A program made the position numbers and the translations under genes. From contig NZ_KV917380.1 in the NCBI RefSeq assembly GCF_002019765.1, forward strand, positions 3,550,576 to 3,614,575: a stretch of DNA of 64,000 nt. The letters are read 5' to 3'. This document shows positions 1 to 11,958 of this stretch, in pieces. Positions within the stretch are counted from its first letter, which is position 1. Every line of letters begins with the position of its first letter. The stretch is from Shouchella oshimensis. GTDB taxonomy: Bacteria; Bacillota; Bacilli; Bacillales; Bacillaceae_D. Under the pieces are notes generated by a model. It worked only from the letters and a program-made list of their open reading frames with translations. It had not been told where the DNA came from and made no database searches.

Positions 1-186
1 AAGCCTTTTTGTAAACATCTCGCCTTCATCGTCAACAATGTCATCTGCTTGTCTGCAAAAAGCATAAATCGCCCAAACAGCTCTTCTCTGCTTTACTGGG
101 AGAAAATGAAAAGCTTTCGAAAACGTAGCAGAATGTGTTTTCATTCTTTCATAGCATAGCGCATAGGCATCATCTAAATCAGTCAT
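1..186 (-). CDS. Squalene/phytoene synthase family protein, N-terminal part
   Basis: Only the first 62 codons are in the window; the gene continues past base 1. The start ATG is at 186. The segment [18 protein letters not shown] is the first aspartate-rich motif (DDIVD) of squalene/phytoene synthases, which condense two prenyl diphosphates head to head with Mg2+ bound by these aspartates. The usual product in Bacillaceae would be a C30 precursor for carotenoids or hopanoids, but the substrate cannot be read here. It lies just downstream of ctaA on the same strand, separated by 6 bases, so it may belong to the same transcript. The family call is firm; the exact product is not. Confidence 0.85.
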   Translation of the reverse strand, partial: MTDLDDAYALCYERMKTHSATFSKAFHFLPVKQRRAVWAIYAFCRQADDIVDDEGEMFTKRL

Positions 187-192
187 CTTCAA

Positions 193-1080
193 TCATCCTC
201 TTCTCGATAAAACGATGGTATACGTAAACAAAGCAAATAAAAGAGAAATCGTTAGCGCATGGATTATTCCAATTGTTAAGTTTTGATTATATGTGAGTAC
301 CATTCCAATCCCACTGGCAAGTTGAATGCCAATCAGCCCTGTACTGATCAAACTAATGATAACGAGGGATCGTTGCTTTTTGTACATACGAATGGCCCAA
401 ACGGCAAATAGAAGTACGAGCAAGGCTAACGTCATTCCTGCAAGCCGATGAAACATTTGGGCAAACACAATCGTCCCTTCACTAAAAAGGATCCATTCAC
501 CATTACATAGTGGAAACCCAGAGCATGCCGTCGCAGCGCCCATATGCTTCACAAATGCCCCTGTATAAATAACCAAGTACGAATAAATGGTGAGGGCTAT
601 CACATACCGAAGAAATGCTTTTTCTACAGTCACCTTAAACGGATTCCACCGCTTTTCAAATGTAAACAGCGTGATAACAGAGACAGCCGCTAATGAAATG
701 GCTGAAAAGCCGAAATGAAGGGCCATAATTAACGGCGGTTGCCCATAAACAACTTGACCAGCTCCCATTAAACCTTGAAGCAAAATAGCCGCTGAAGCTA
801 AAAGAGCAAAAAAGCGAATCTCTTTTACATAGGATAACCGTTTCCAAGACCAGAAGGATAAGATGAACACAAGCATACCAGCTATACTGGATAGTAAGCG
901 GTGTGTGTATTCAATAATCGTTTCTAACGTTGGATTGTACGGAATAACATCTCCAAAACAGAGTGGCCAAGTTGTTCCACAGCCTTGTCCAGAGCCGGTC
1001 TTTGTGACAATGGAGCCTTGAAGTAGCACAAACAGTACAACAATGGTTGTTACGATGGAAAAAATCCGGAGCTTCTTCAT
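193..1080 (-). CDS. ctaA: Heme A synthase (CtaA/Cox15)
   Basis: This membrane enzyme oxidises the C8 methyl of heme O to the formyl group of heme A for aa3-type cytochrome oxidase. The 295-residue protein has about eight hydrophobic helices, conserved histidines (EYTHR near residue 60, HFGFSA, MFHRLAGM, IIHAL) and the Bacillus-type cysteine pairs CGTTWPLC (Cys34/Cys41) and CSGFPLC. I use ATG at 1080 because AGGGGGA lies just upstream; an in-frame extension to 1104 lacks a ribosome site. The start ATG overlaps the stop TGA of the upstream hydrolase gene (ATGA), which suggests translational coupling. The usual neighbour ctaB is not visible. Confidence 0.95.
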   Translation of the reverse strand: MKKLRIFSIVTTIVVLFVLLQGSIVTKTGSGQGCGTTWPLCFGDVIPYNPTLETIIEYTHRLLSSIAGMLVFILSFWSWKRLSYVKEIRFFALLASAAILLQGLMGAGQVVYGQPPLIMALHFGFSAISLAAVSVITLFTFEKRWNPFKVTVEKAFLRYVIALTIYSYLVIYTGAFVKHMGAATACSGFPLCNGEWILFSEGTIVFAQMFHRLAGMTLALLVLLFAVWAIRMYKKQRSLVIISLISTGLIGIQLASGIGMVLTYNQNLTIGIIHALTISLLFALFTYTIVLSRRG

Positions 1081-1802
1081 ACGTCCCCCTGGTCGTCTAT
1101 CCACTCTAAAATAGTTGTTATGATCATCTCTTGTTGCTTATCAACAGAAATAGCGGCTTCATTGTCTCCAGATTGAGGCCCATATACCCCGAACTGAGCG
1201 TGATTTCCTCCCTCTATCTCAATAAATTGAGCAGGATTAGGAAGATTTGGGCGATACTGATTGATTTTTTCAGGTGTACTTAAGCCGTCTTCAGAACCAC
1301 TAATCGACAAAACCGGAAGCTGAGACGTTTGTAAGTAATCATTATCAGCAGCATAAGCACCTAATAACACTAAACCAGAAACCTTATCCAAGTTTGCATC
1401 TGCATACATAGCAGCTGCCGCTCCTCCCATGGAATGACCACCTATATACCAGTTCAACGAGTCAACGCCCTCCCTTTGAAACAACTCATCCGCTTTAGAA
1501 AGGTCAAAAATAGGTAAATTCAAGCGGACAGATGGAATGGCTACCGTGATGCCTTGGCTAGCTAATTCCTCACCTAAAAAGGCGTAAGCATCTGGTTCTA
1601 CTTTGGCTCCTGGATAGAGGACGAGCCCATTTTGCGGGTCATCCGCTTCAAATAAAAGCCAACCATCTTGTTCCTTTACGCTTTTAGGAAGGTCTCTAAT
1701 AGCACTGTACGTATTTTGTGACCAGATATAAAAGCCTAGAATACTAGATATAATAAGAGCGAGGATAATGAGCAATACGAGTTTCATTCTTTTTTTCTTC
1801 AT
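1077..1802 (-). CDS. Membrane-anchored alpha/beta hydrolase
   Basis: The protein (241 residues) starts with a basic stretch and one hydrophobic helix (about residues 8-28), so it is probably anchored in the membrane facing outward. The body is an alpha/beta hydrolase with nucleophile elbow GGHSMGG (Ser124), a likely acid in SGSEDG and a histidine in GGNHAQFG. The substrate is unknown; the fold suits esters, lactones or small acyl groups. ATG at 1802 is chosen because GGGGTGA precedes it and because it overlaps the TAA of the upstream yisL gene (TAATG). It is the middle gene of a three-gene coupled operon ending in ctaA. A role in heme metabolism is not implied by anything in its sequence. Confidence 0.85.
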   Translation of the reverse strand: MKKKRMKLVLLIILALIISSILGFYIWSQNTYSAIRDLPKSVKEQDGWLLFEADDPQNGLVLYPGAKVEPDAYAFLGEELASQGITVAIPSVRLNLPIFDLSKADELFQREGVDSLNWYIGGHSMGGAAAAMYADANLDKVSGLVLLGAYAADNDYLQTSQLPVLSISGSEDGLSTPEKINQYRPNLPNPAQFIEIEGGNHAQFGVYGPQSGDNEAAISVDKQQEMIITTILEWIDDQGDV

Positions 1803-2131
1803 TAGAATCGAATCACCCCAAAACCGATCAGGCATAACAATAAAAAGCTTATAAAGGTTGAACCTAACAGAACGTAGGATTTAATAGGCTTCTCTCGCTT
1901 TAACAACATTTCTACTAAGCCTATACACAGTACAGCTATAATCAACTTCATTACAAAGACGAGTGGGAAAGAAAGAGAAATGGCTAAACCAATTCCACTT
2001 GTTAACATCAACACTGCAAGAATTCTAAAAAAGATCTTTAAATAGAAAGAACGATAAAACAGACTGACAATTACAGCTAATGCTAAAATCACCCATGTCC
2101 CAATGTGCGTTTGATAAAGAACGTTATCCAT
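1802..2131 (-). CDS. yisL: YisL family (UPF0344/DUF1516) membrane protein
   Basis: A 109-residue protein with four hydrophobic helices and the N-terminal stretch HIGTWVILALAV typical of the YisL/DUF1516 family in Bacillus. Its function is unknown. The ATG at 2131 follows AGGGGAGATTCAT, a good ribosome site; an ORF extension to 2194 has none and would run through the inverted repeat at 2151-2172. It is the first gene of the yisL-hydrolase-ctaA operon, and its stop overlaps the next start. Assignment rests on length, topology and the N-terminal motif, so it is likely rather than certain. Confidence 0.75.
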   Translation of the reverse strand: MDNVLYQTHIGTWVILALAVIVSLFYRSFYLKIFFRILAVLMLTSGIGLAISLSFPLVFVMKLIIAVLCIGLVEMLLKREKPIKSYVLLGSTFISFLLLCLIGFGVIRF

Positions 2132-2150
2132 ATGAATCTCCCCTCTGCAC

Positions 2151-2172
2151 CATATGTCTTTTTTGACATATG
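2151..2172. promoter_or_regulatory. Perfect 8-6-8 inverted repeat, probable PadR operator
   Basis: CATATGTC and GACATATG flank a TTTTTT spacer. Inside it lies ATGT-N8-ACAT, the known core of PadR-family operators. It sits 20 bases ahead of the yisL start and between yisL and the divergent padR-like gene, so the PadR protein probably represses this operon, itself, or both. Confidence 0.6.
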
Positions 2173-2265
2173 AAACTATAGTAATAATAAACACTCGTCA
2201 GACAATGGTCAAGAAGATATGGTATAGTTTCTTTATATTGACAAACTTTAAGGAATGAATAAGAT

Positions 2266-2802
2266 ATGAGTCTGCGATATGCTCTTTTAGGAATCATTTC
2301 CAAACGACGCGTGACTGGTTATGATGTTGTCCACATTTTTAAGCAACAGATGGTTCATTTTTGGGGTTCAACCCACAGTCAAATTTATACAGAGCTTCAC
2401 AAAATGGAAAAAGAAGAACTCGTAGACCACGAGCTTGTGATTCAAGAATCATCCCCCAATAAAAAGATTTACTCTCTTACAGATAAAGGGAGAAAAGAAC
2501 TCATTCGGTGGGCTATAGAAGAACCTTTAAAATCAGCCAAAATAAAAGATGAATTTCTTATTAAAACCACTATCTTCCCAATCTTAACTCACAAAGAAGT
2601 GCTCACTCTTTTAGATGAAGTGATAGAAAGGGAACGCATTACGTTAGAAAAGACAGAAGCGTGGAGAGACCATTTCAAACAAGATAACAAGCAAGACCTC
2701 GGGGCTCTATTAACTGTGGAATACGGCATTCGGTACGCGAAAATGTATATAGAATGGTGTCAGTGGGCAAAAAGCCTAATAGAAAAAGGAACGACGAACT
2801 AA
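2266..2802 (+). CDS. PadR family transcriptional regulator
   Basis: 178 residues. The N-terminal winged helix (residues 1-85) carries the family signature ALLGIISKRRVTGYDV, the recognition region WGSTHSQIYTELHKMEKEE and wing KIYSLTDKGRKEL. The C-terminal half is the Vir-like helical dimerisation region found in longer PadR proteins. Such proteins are usually repressors released by a small molecule or phenolic compound; the ligand here is unknown. AAGGAA lies about 10 bases before the ATG. The gene is divergent from yisL-hydrolase-ctaA and shares with it the inverted repeat at 2151-2172. Confidence 0.9.
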   Translation: MSLRYALLGIISKRRVTGYDVVHIFKQQMVHFWGSTHSQIYTELHKMEKEELVDHELVIQESSPNKKIYSLTDKGRKELIRWAIEEPLKSAKIKDEFLIKTTIFPILTHKEVLTLLDEVIERERITLEKTEAWRDHFKQDNKQDLGALLTVEYGIRYAKMYIEWCQWAKSLIEKGTTN

Positions 2803-2835
2803 CAGACACGAACGTGTACCATACAAAAACACAAA

Positions 2836-2875
2836 GAAACAAACTGCTGAACTCATCTCCAGCAGTTTGTTTGGT
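2836..2875. terminator. Convergent terminator hairpin
   Basis: A 12-bp stem, AACAAACTGCTG (2838-2849) with CAGCAGTTTGTT (2860-2871), lies between the converging padR and collagen-like genes. The T-rich tail is better on the minus strand (TTTCTTTGTGTTTTTG), so it mainly serves the collagen-like gene. Confidence 0.8.
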
Positions 2876-2879
2876 TTCG

Positions 2880-6074
<3,195 letters not shown>

Positions 6075-7025
6075 TCACTCTTCAATTAATGAATAGATCA
6101 CATGCTCTTCTAACGTATCATTGACCAATTCGACTTTTGACGCTTGGAAATCAAGTGCGGCAAGCTGGATGGCATTTTCGAACACAACACGATCCGCTTC
6201 TGTTACTATGTCTTCGTCCATTGTATATTGAACAGATGCCCTTCCATTAACGAGGGTTGCATTTACAATGTCAATTCCCTTCACAACGGCAGAAGCGTAA
6301 AATGCACCTTCTTCATCAATGATTCCCATCTTATACACAGTGTCTGAAAACGATAAAAGCTCACCCTCTTCATTTACAACCTGTTCTTCAAGTGCCTGGC
6401 CAGCTAAAAATAAAGTCTCCTCTAACGCTTCATCATAGACTGTATAATACCCACGTGTTGCCTCTCTTTCTTCTTCAACTACTAGAGGTTTATTAACCTC
6501 TCTTTCTGCAACAATAATATCTGTTCCACCGTCAGGATTGATAAAGACAATCTCTTTTATCCCATAGAGGTCACTAATCCCAATCAACGAGTCGTAAAAC
6601 AACGCCGTTTGTGCTGTTGTTGTGGATAATTGACTCCCTTCTTCATTAAATTGGACGGTTAACTCTCGTGATTCAAGAGATAAACTTGTAAAAGAGCTCA
6701 AAATATCTTGTTCAGACGGATCGCTATCAGTAAGGGAATTTATTACTTGCTTTTCCAATGAATCTATCTCTTCACTTTCGTTACGATTAATAGAGAAAGC
6801 CGTATAAAACGCTTGATCCTCATCTATCAAATGAGAGTGAAGTACATATCTTTCGTCCACTTCGATTTTTTTATACTCCAAGGCTTCACTTTCACTATCT
6901 AGTTCTTCTAATTCTCCTTCCTCCGTTTCAATCGTATTTTGATTTTGCCCATTCAATTCATCACCAGAACCTTGACAACCAGCAACTAAAAACACTAATA
7001 AGAAAAATACAGTCACCTTGTACAC
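6075..7025 (-). CDS. Lipoprotein with probable GerMN-like domains
   Basis: 316 residues. The N-terminus has a signal peptide ending in lipobox LVAGC, so Cys17 is probably lipidated and the protein sits outside the membrane. A Glu/Asp-rich linker (residues 20-50) follows. Two regions resemble GerMN domains of the spore-germination protein GerM family: one around ALFYDSLIGISDLYGIKEIVFINPDG and one near the C-terminus around VVFENAIQLAALDFQASKVELVN. The domain call is from pattern memory. Start is GTG at 7025 behind AAAGGAG. No operon partner is evident: the next gene upstream is divergent. Confidence 0.6.
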   Translation of the reverse strand: MYKVTVFFLLVFLVAGCQGSGDELNGQNQNTIETEEGELEELDSESEALEYKKIEVDERYVLHSHLIDEDQAFYTAFSINRNESEEIDSLEKQVINSLTDSDPSEQDILSSFTSLSLESRELTVQFNEEGSQLSTTTAQTALFYDSLIGISDLYGIKEIVFINPDGGTDIIVAEREVNKPLVVEEEREATRGYYTVYDEALEETLFLAGQALEEQVVNEEGELLSFSDTVYKMGIIDEEGAFYASAVVKGIDIVNATLVNGRASVQYTMDEDIVTEADRVVFENAIQLAALDFQASKVELVNDTLEEHVIYSLIEE

Positions 7026-7206
7026 ACGCCACCATCTCCTTTGTGTTCAGATACCCGACTTTATTGGAAAATAAAAGGTGTATTGCGATTTATTTCAAAA
7101 ATACACTCTTTTCCTATGTCACTATAAATTCCTGCCATAGTCTTTTTACTGAGTAACTTTGAAATTTAAGGGTAAGAAGTAAATAGCAAATAGGAGGGGA
7201 CTAATA

Positions 7207-7881
7207 GTGGAAAAACAAAGGCCAGGTTGGTTAGAAATCATTGTATTAGCCATTGTATATATTGTTGTGGTTGTCGTATTCTCAAAAATCATTGTAGAGC
7301 AAACGAGTGAAACACCTATAATCATGGGGTTAAGCTTATCCGCTTTATCTGCAGGCGCAGGGCTTTGTGCTTTCGCTGCAGCGTATTTCCTGCGCATTCG
7401 AAAGCCGCTCCCCTTTGGGTTAAAGAAAACAACGGGTAAATGGTTGATAGCTGGAGCAGTACTCGGGGTTGCCGTTTATGTATCAGGAGTCGTTCTGTTC
7501 AATATTCTTGCTTTCTTTGGCTACACAGACTTTACTACACAGGACGCCTACCGAGAAGCAGCTGCAGGTGGTACGCTCTTATTTCTTCTTCAATTAATTT
7601 TGATTGCCGTTGCAACGCCAATCGGGGAAGAGTTTGCTTTTAGAGGTGTGCTAACAAGTGCTTTACTTCGATATGGTCCATGGGTGAGTATCATCATAAG
7701 TTCCTTAATCTTCGCCGTTGCACATGGTATTAACGAAGTGCTCCCAATTGCGTTTTTCACTGGATTAGCGGCCGCCTATTTATTTTATCGGACCGGCTCA
7801 GTCTGGCCAGGCGTAATCGTGCACTGCGTTAATAATGGTTTAGCTACCCTTGCATCGTTCATTGCTATGAACTTCTTGTAA
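7207..7881 (+). CDS. CPBP family intramembrane metalloprotease
   Basis: 224 residues with about six or seven membrane helices. The CPBP/Abi (CAAX protease-like) motifs are clear: GEEFAFRG (motif 1, Glu-Glu and Arg), FAVAHGIN (motif 2 His) and HCVNN near the C-terminus (motif 3). Family members cleave substrates within the membrane using a divalent metal; some process peptides or give bacteriocin self-immunity, but the substrate here is unknown. Start is GTG at 7207 with a very good AGGAGGGGA site six bases upstream. It stands alone, between divergent and convergent neighbours. Confidence 0.9.
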   Translation: MEKQRPGWLEIIVLAIVYIVVVVVFSKIIVEQTSETPIIMGLSLSALSAGAGLCAFAAAYFLRIRKPLPFGLKKTTGKWLIAGAVLGVAVYVSGVVLFNILAFFGYTDFTTQDAYREAAAGGTLLFLLQLILIAVATPIGEEFAFRGVLTSALLRYGPWVSIIISSLIFAVAHGINEVLPIAFFTGLAAAYLFYRTGSVWPGVIVHCVNNGLATLASFIAMNFL

Positions 7882-8047
7882 TGGCATGACAACATATAAA
7901 ATATTGATTTCTTCTTTTACGGATGGTGAAGAATTGGGGAACCTGATTTCCCTTTTTCCCCATTTGACTCATGGTTCCTAAACGATAAAACGGACATACA
8001 TCATTTACTTTTACCGCTAGTTTGCTTCAAATCAAGCCGGGTTAGCA

Positions 8048-9121
8048 TTATTTTATCTTATTTATTAGCTCAATATACTGGGAGTCACCGTAACCTATTG
8101 TCGGAAATAAATGAAACAACGTTTGAATTAATTGTTTTGTAGGTAAGTCTTTATTCTTTCTAATATATTTCACTACTTCGTTCTCTGCTTTAAGCATATC
8201 TAAATAAATTTTAATTGCTTGATACATGATTGGCATTAACTCGTTTGATGGCAAGACATGGTGAATCATCGTCTCTTTATAAGTTAAATGGTAATGCCCT
8301 AAAGTAAGCTCTGTTTGATTAACTTTAAATTCATCTTCTCTAAAACTATTTAAGAACACTTTCCCCTTATACTTTGTTTGTTCAAGATAGGATAATACAG
8401 TAAGCACATTCATCTGACAAAACATGTCTTCTCCAAACCATAACACAATACATGTATACTCTTTGTTAAACAGATCATGTAAAGGCACGATGACCTTATC
8501 CATATAACTTTCTTCTGATTCATTATGACCATCGGCACGAGTACGAATAAAAGTATGATTGAGTATTTCCTCTGTAGTTTTATTCACGCACATCGCTTCA
8601 TTAAAAGGTGCATAATCAGCATCTCCCAATAGTTTGTTGGTTTTAAACTCATCATACATGAGTTGTCCATTCATAATATGCAGGATATTTTTATCAAAAA
8701 GATCACTTCGCTCATTCTTCACCTTATTAACTTCTATTTTTCTAGAAACATTCATCGTAGATCCTGCCCCATTCTTATAAGTAGTGAGTTTAACAATTGA
8801 TTGAACAGGAACCTTCTTCATCTGATATTGTCCAGGATTGATACCAAAAACCCTTTTAAAGGCTCTACTATACGCTTCCTGTGAGGAATAACCATACGTG
8901 AAAGCCACATCAATAATTCGTTTATTCTTCGACAAGTCTTCTGTAGACAAATACAATCTCCTAAGAAGAATATACCTTTTGATGCTTACACCCGTTACTT
9001 GATGAAATTTAAATGAATAATAATAAGGGGAATACCCCATATAGTCCGATAATTCATCTAACGAAAATCGGCCTTTTAAATGGTCTTCAATCCAATCAAT
9101 CATACATTGCACTTGTTCCAT
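8048..9121 (-). CDS. AraC-type regulator with C-terminal DUF1835-like domain
   Basis: 357 residues. Residues 1-100 form the two AraC helix-turn-helix motifs (FSLDELSDYMGYSPYYYSFKF and IIDVAFTYGYSSQEAYSRAFK, then FGINPGQY). The DNA-binding part is therefore N-terminal, the reverse of most AraC proteins. From about residue 145 the protein reads like DUF1835 (ILHIMNGQLMYDEFKTNKLLG, then acidic and aromatic motifs), a domain otherwise found alone or with DUF3658. The ligand is unknown. ATG at 9121 is used because GGAGGTGA lies eight bases upstream; the longer ORF to 9139 overlaps that site. No co-transcribed gene is obvious. Confidence 0.8.
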   Translation of the reverse strand: MEQVQCMIDWIEDHLKGRFSLDELSDYMGYSPYYYSFKFHQVTGVSIKRYILLRRLYLSTEDLSKNKRIIDVAFTYGYSSQEAYSRAFKRVFGINPGQYQMKKVPVQSIVKLTTYKNGAGSTMNVSRKIEVNKVKNERSDLFDKNILHIMNGQLMYDEFKTNKLLGDADYAPFNEAMCVNKTTEEILNHTFIRTRADGHNESEESYMDKVIVPLHDLFNKEYTCIVLWFGEDMFCQMNVLTVLSYLEQTKYKGKVFLNSFREDEFKVNQTELTLGHYHLTYKETMIHHVLPSNELMPIMYQAIKIYLDMLKAENEVVKYIRKNKDLPTKQLIQTLFHLFPTIGYGDSQYIELINKIK

Positions 9122-9694
9122 GACGTGTCTCACCTCCATCTATAGAATAAGCGCTATTCATTTAGTTGATTTGATAATAATTGTGTTTTTATCATCCAAG
9201 ATTTTTCTATCCTAAACGATACAAAGCCTCAATTTTGTATTTTTATCATGTCTAATGAAGAAACAGAAAAAAGTATTACTTTTATTATGTCGGCTTCTAA
9301 TTTTGGGTTTTTCCGTCCTACTAATTTCCGACTAGTTCCTACTCTTTTGCATTCAACACTTCCAGTCATTGTGGATAAAACATACATTATTGATAATGAG
9401 TTAACTCTGACTGGTGTTCTCAAGGACTTTTACAAGTTATGATTGCATGAACTAGTGTCATCAGAGTATACCCATCTCCTTGATCGTGACAGCTCTTATC
9501 TTTTCATCAATCAACTAGTTAAAAAACTAAACTTGTAATTAGCTTTTTCATCCATTCATAAAAAAAGAACCAAGAATGTAAGACCTTGGTTCTTTTAAGT
9601 CACACTTTATATGATTTACATTTAAAGATTAAAGTACGGTGGAGAGGAGGTAAACCTCTATATAAAAAAGTTCAAAAATGGCTTTTACAGTTTG
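9122..9694. other. Gene-free stretch
   Basis: Two overlapping ~64-codon ORFs on opposite strands around 9229-9442 have no ribosome site and no recognisable sequence, so I do not call them. The only clear element is the terminator hairpin at 9563-9596. Confidence 0.55.
9563..9596. terminator. Bidirectional terminator hairpin
   Basis: AAAAGAACCAAG pairs with CTTGGTTCTTTT across a ten-base loop, with A and T runs on either side. It can end transcription from either direction; on the minus strand it would serve the SRPBCC gene at 9695. Confidence 0.8.
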
Positions 9695-10171
9695 TCATTC
9701 AGTAAAGGTAGCTAGATTCTCTAAAGTGGACCGTAAACCCGTGTCGTGATCTTCCTTACGAATACCTTCAGGTACGTTCTCACAAATAATCGTGACCTTT
9801 GTGCCTTCCGAAATGGATTCTAAGAGCCATGTCTGTTTCATCTCACCTAAAAATTCTTGATCATCGGAATGGAATTTTACTGATTGAACAATTCGCTTGT
9901 TCGGAACCAACTCTAAAAACTTCACTCGGGACACATCGGTGTTTTCTGATGTCTTGCCAGGGTTCGAGTGATCCATTTCGTACGTGAGGGTCAATCGATA
10001 CGTTCCGCCTTCGCGAGGATTAAACATGTCAATATGACCCGACATCCCTTCCGGTGGAAGCCACGAAACGAGTGCTTCTGGATGCAAGAATGACTGATAA
10101 ATGGTTTGTGGTGATGCCACTATTATTCTTGAAGCAGAATCTGTTCTCCTGTTACCTGACACATGAGCCAT
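9695..10171 (-). CDS. SRPBCC/AHSA1-domain protein
   Basis: 158 residues spanning one START-like SRPBCC fold of the AHSA1 (activator of Hsp90 ATPase homologue 1-like) type: SPQTIYQSFLHPEALVSWLPP at the N-terminus, GGTYRLTLTYE in the middle, and TWLLESISEGTKVTIICENVPEGI near the end. Proteins of this kind in Bacillus bind hydrophobic ligands or act as stress proteins; nothing tells which ligand. GGAGG lies upstream of the ATG with good spacing. It lies just downstream of the MazG-like gene on the same strand (56-base gap), so the two may be co-transcribed. Confidence 0.85.
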   Translation of the reverse strand: MAHVSGNRRTDSASRIIVASPQTIYQSFLHPEALVSWLPPEGMSGHIDMFNPREGGTYRLTLTYEMDHSNPGKTSENTDVSRVKFLELVPNKRIVQSVKFHSDDQEFLGEMKQTWLLESISEGTKVTIICENVPEGIRKEDHDTGLRSTLENLATFTE

Positions 10172-10227
10172 AATAAAATCCTCCTTATTTTGCTCCTTAC
10201 CTTCACTCGATCAACTTTCAATTAGTG

Positions 10228-10551
10228 TTAACCTTTTTCCGCGTATCTTTCCTCTAATTTATTTCTATGTACTGTAAAAACATCCTCTAAAGAGATATTA
10301 TATTTATTAGCAATGACAGCTATATTGCCTAAAACATCCCCTAGTTCTTCAGTAAGAGCCACCTTATTTTGTTGATAATCTCCTCTTTCCTCTTCCGGTC
10401 TATCTCTACCAATTTCAAGAGCTCTAATTGCTCTAGCTACTTCTCCAGTTTCTTCAGATAGAAAACCAATTCGAATAAAAATATCTAAATCGTGCCAGCC
10501 TCGTTCTTCATAATAAGTTTGAATCCAATTTTGAAACTCTTCACTCGTCAT
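10228..10551 (-). CDS. MazG-like nucleotide pyrophosphohydrolase
   Basis: 107 residues, the size of single-domain MazG-like/dUTPase-related helical NTP pyrophosphatases. The metal-binding acidic motifs SEETGE and TEELGDVLGN with a following KLEERY are present. These enzymes hydrolyse (d)NTPs to NMP and pyrophosphate, often to clear non-canonical nucleotides. ATG at 10551 is preferred because GGGGGATG lies about seven bases upstream; the in-frame ATG at 10557 sits on that site and the ORF to 10569 would need TTG. The gene is followed by the SRPBCC gene on the same strand. Confidence 0.85.
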   Translation of the reverse strand: MTSEEFQNWIQTYYEERGWHDLDIFIRIGFLSEETGEVARAIRALEIGRDRPEEERGDYQQNKVALTEELGDVLGNIAVIANKYNISLEDVFTVHRNKLEERYAEKG

Positions 10552-10989
10552 ATTCATCCCCCATATCAATATGTAGTATCAACAAATCTAATGTTACCAC
10601 CATATGGAGTTAAGTTACATAATTGAGTGTTAAATTTTTCATTTAACATAGTTCTCTAATCCAATGATCTTGGAGTAAGTAGAAAATCAATCTGAAGAGC
10701 TGACATTAATAGAGAATAAACATCAAACTGTTACTTGAGACATCTGTAAATTACGATTTTCTTGTGAATTTCCCATTTACGAACATCCTTGAAACGTTAG
10801 CATAGCTATGAGGAAACCTATTCCTCATAGCTTTTTTAACTACTTTTCTTCATAAGGGGAATGTCACAAGGTAGAGACATGTTCCAGCACCTAATTGTAG
10901 AGTAAAGTGCGATTCTTTTCTATACAACACCCCGAGCGAATGGGCAAGATGGGATTCTTATACTAACAACCAAAATCTGTGCAATCCTT
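10552..10989. other. Intergenic stretch with mini-cassette remnant
   Basis: No gene is visible. Bases 10770-10837 are a decayed copy of the cassette found intact at 51630-51818: the last codons and the terminator are recognisable (TTACGAACATCCTTGAAACG, then TTAGCATAGCTATGAGG), while the start and body are gone. Confidence 0.6.
10804..10837 (+). terminator. Terminator of cassette remnant
   Basis: AGCTATGAGGAA pairs perfectly with TTCCTCATAGCT and is followed by TTTTTT. The same hairpin type recurs at 51784 and 53221, always directly after the tail of the small-peptide gene. Confidence 0.85.
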
Positions 10990-11904
10990 TTACTCTTTAC
11001 TACTTTTCCAAGTCGTATAAGCGACTGTAACAACTGCTGCAGCCAAGTATACTAACCATCCAGGATGCCAGGTATCCCAAATAAAACCGATGGCCAAAAA
11101 AACAACCGTTGCCAATGGCCACATGACCGCATGAATCCACTCATGTTTAGTTGATTCCTCATATTCTTTATATTCCTTTAGGTATTCTTTATTGTGGGTA
11201 ACCAACCGCTCCCCGTCCATTGCAGAACCAGCAATAATAAACAAATACACAGCAAAGGCCCATATTAACGGCATTAATGCTAAGAGGGGATCTCTGTTTG
11301 CATGACTTGTGTCGCTAGCTAAAAAAGGTATCCCAAAACTTAATATGATGATGACAATTCCCGTAACAATTAAGAGTCCAAACTTCTTGCGATTAGCCAA
11401 GCTTTTCTGTTTAAACTGTTGAATAAACGAATCATCAAAAATTAATGGTTGTGTTTCGAGTTCTTCATATGCTTTCACACTTAATCCTTGCCATACCAAG
11501 ATGGCTACTCCACTAGCAATCACTACGATAAACAACACATAGCTAAACGCATGTTGAAAATACATCGGTAATAAGACCGAAGCTATAAGAATCGCCACTC
11601 CAGTTGCGATTTTTTTAGCGCCCTGCCTCTTATTTAGAAGATAGGCTTCCACGACTTCCTGACTGGCATAGTAACCTTCTTCCGTTCCTTGTTCTCCAAG
11701 AGATTGATCTTCCTCCTTTAATAGGTAATCCAGGGAAACGTGAAATAACCTACTCATCTTCACCAGTTTTTCTGTTTCTGGAAACCCTTGACCATTTTCC
11801 CATTTACTGATTGCCTGTCTTGAGACTTGAAGCTTTTCAGCAAATTCCTCTTGAGACCATCCTTTTTGGGCTCTCAATTTTTTTAGTTTTTGATAAAATT
11901 CCAT
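10990..11904 (-). CDS. XRE helix-turn-helix regulator fused to membrane domain
   Basis: 304 residues. Residues 1-65 are a Cro/C1-type helix-turn-helix (LRAQKGWSQEEFAEKLQVSRQAISKWENG). After a linker the protein has about six hydrophobic helices (two near 100-145, two near 185-240, two near 265-300). Such HTH-membrane proteins are common in Firmicutes and probably sense the membrane or a small molecule, but the signal is unknown. Start ATG at 11904 follows GAGGTGAGGAGA; the extension to 11934 overlaps the ribosome site. Its upstream region carries repeated GGTTGC half-sites that may be its operator. Confidence 0.85.
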   Translation of the reverse strand: MEFYQKLKKLRAQKGWSQEEFAEKLQVSRQAISKWENGQGFPETEKLVKMSRLFHVSLDYLLKEEDQSLGEQGTEEGYYASQEVVEAYLLNKRQGAKKIATGVAILIASVLLPMYFQHAFSYVLFIVVIASGVAILVWQGLSVKAYEELETQPLIFDDSFIQQFKQKSLANRKKFGLLIVTGIVIIILSFGIPFLASDTSHANRDPLLALMPLIWAFAVYLFIIAGSAMDGERLVTHNKEYLKEYKEYEESTKHEWIHAVMWPLATVVFLAIGFIWDTWHPGWLVYLAAAVVTVAYTTWKSSKE

Positions 11905-11958
11905 TCTCCTCACCTCATTCTTATCGTAATCCAATGACCACTTTCCCTCTACCTACCA

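Noticed and set aside
9229-9442. Two overlapping ~64-codon ORFs on opposite strands
   Set aside because: Neither has a ribosome site or a recognisable sequence; the stretch is ordinary intergenic DNA.
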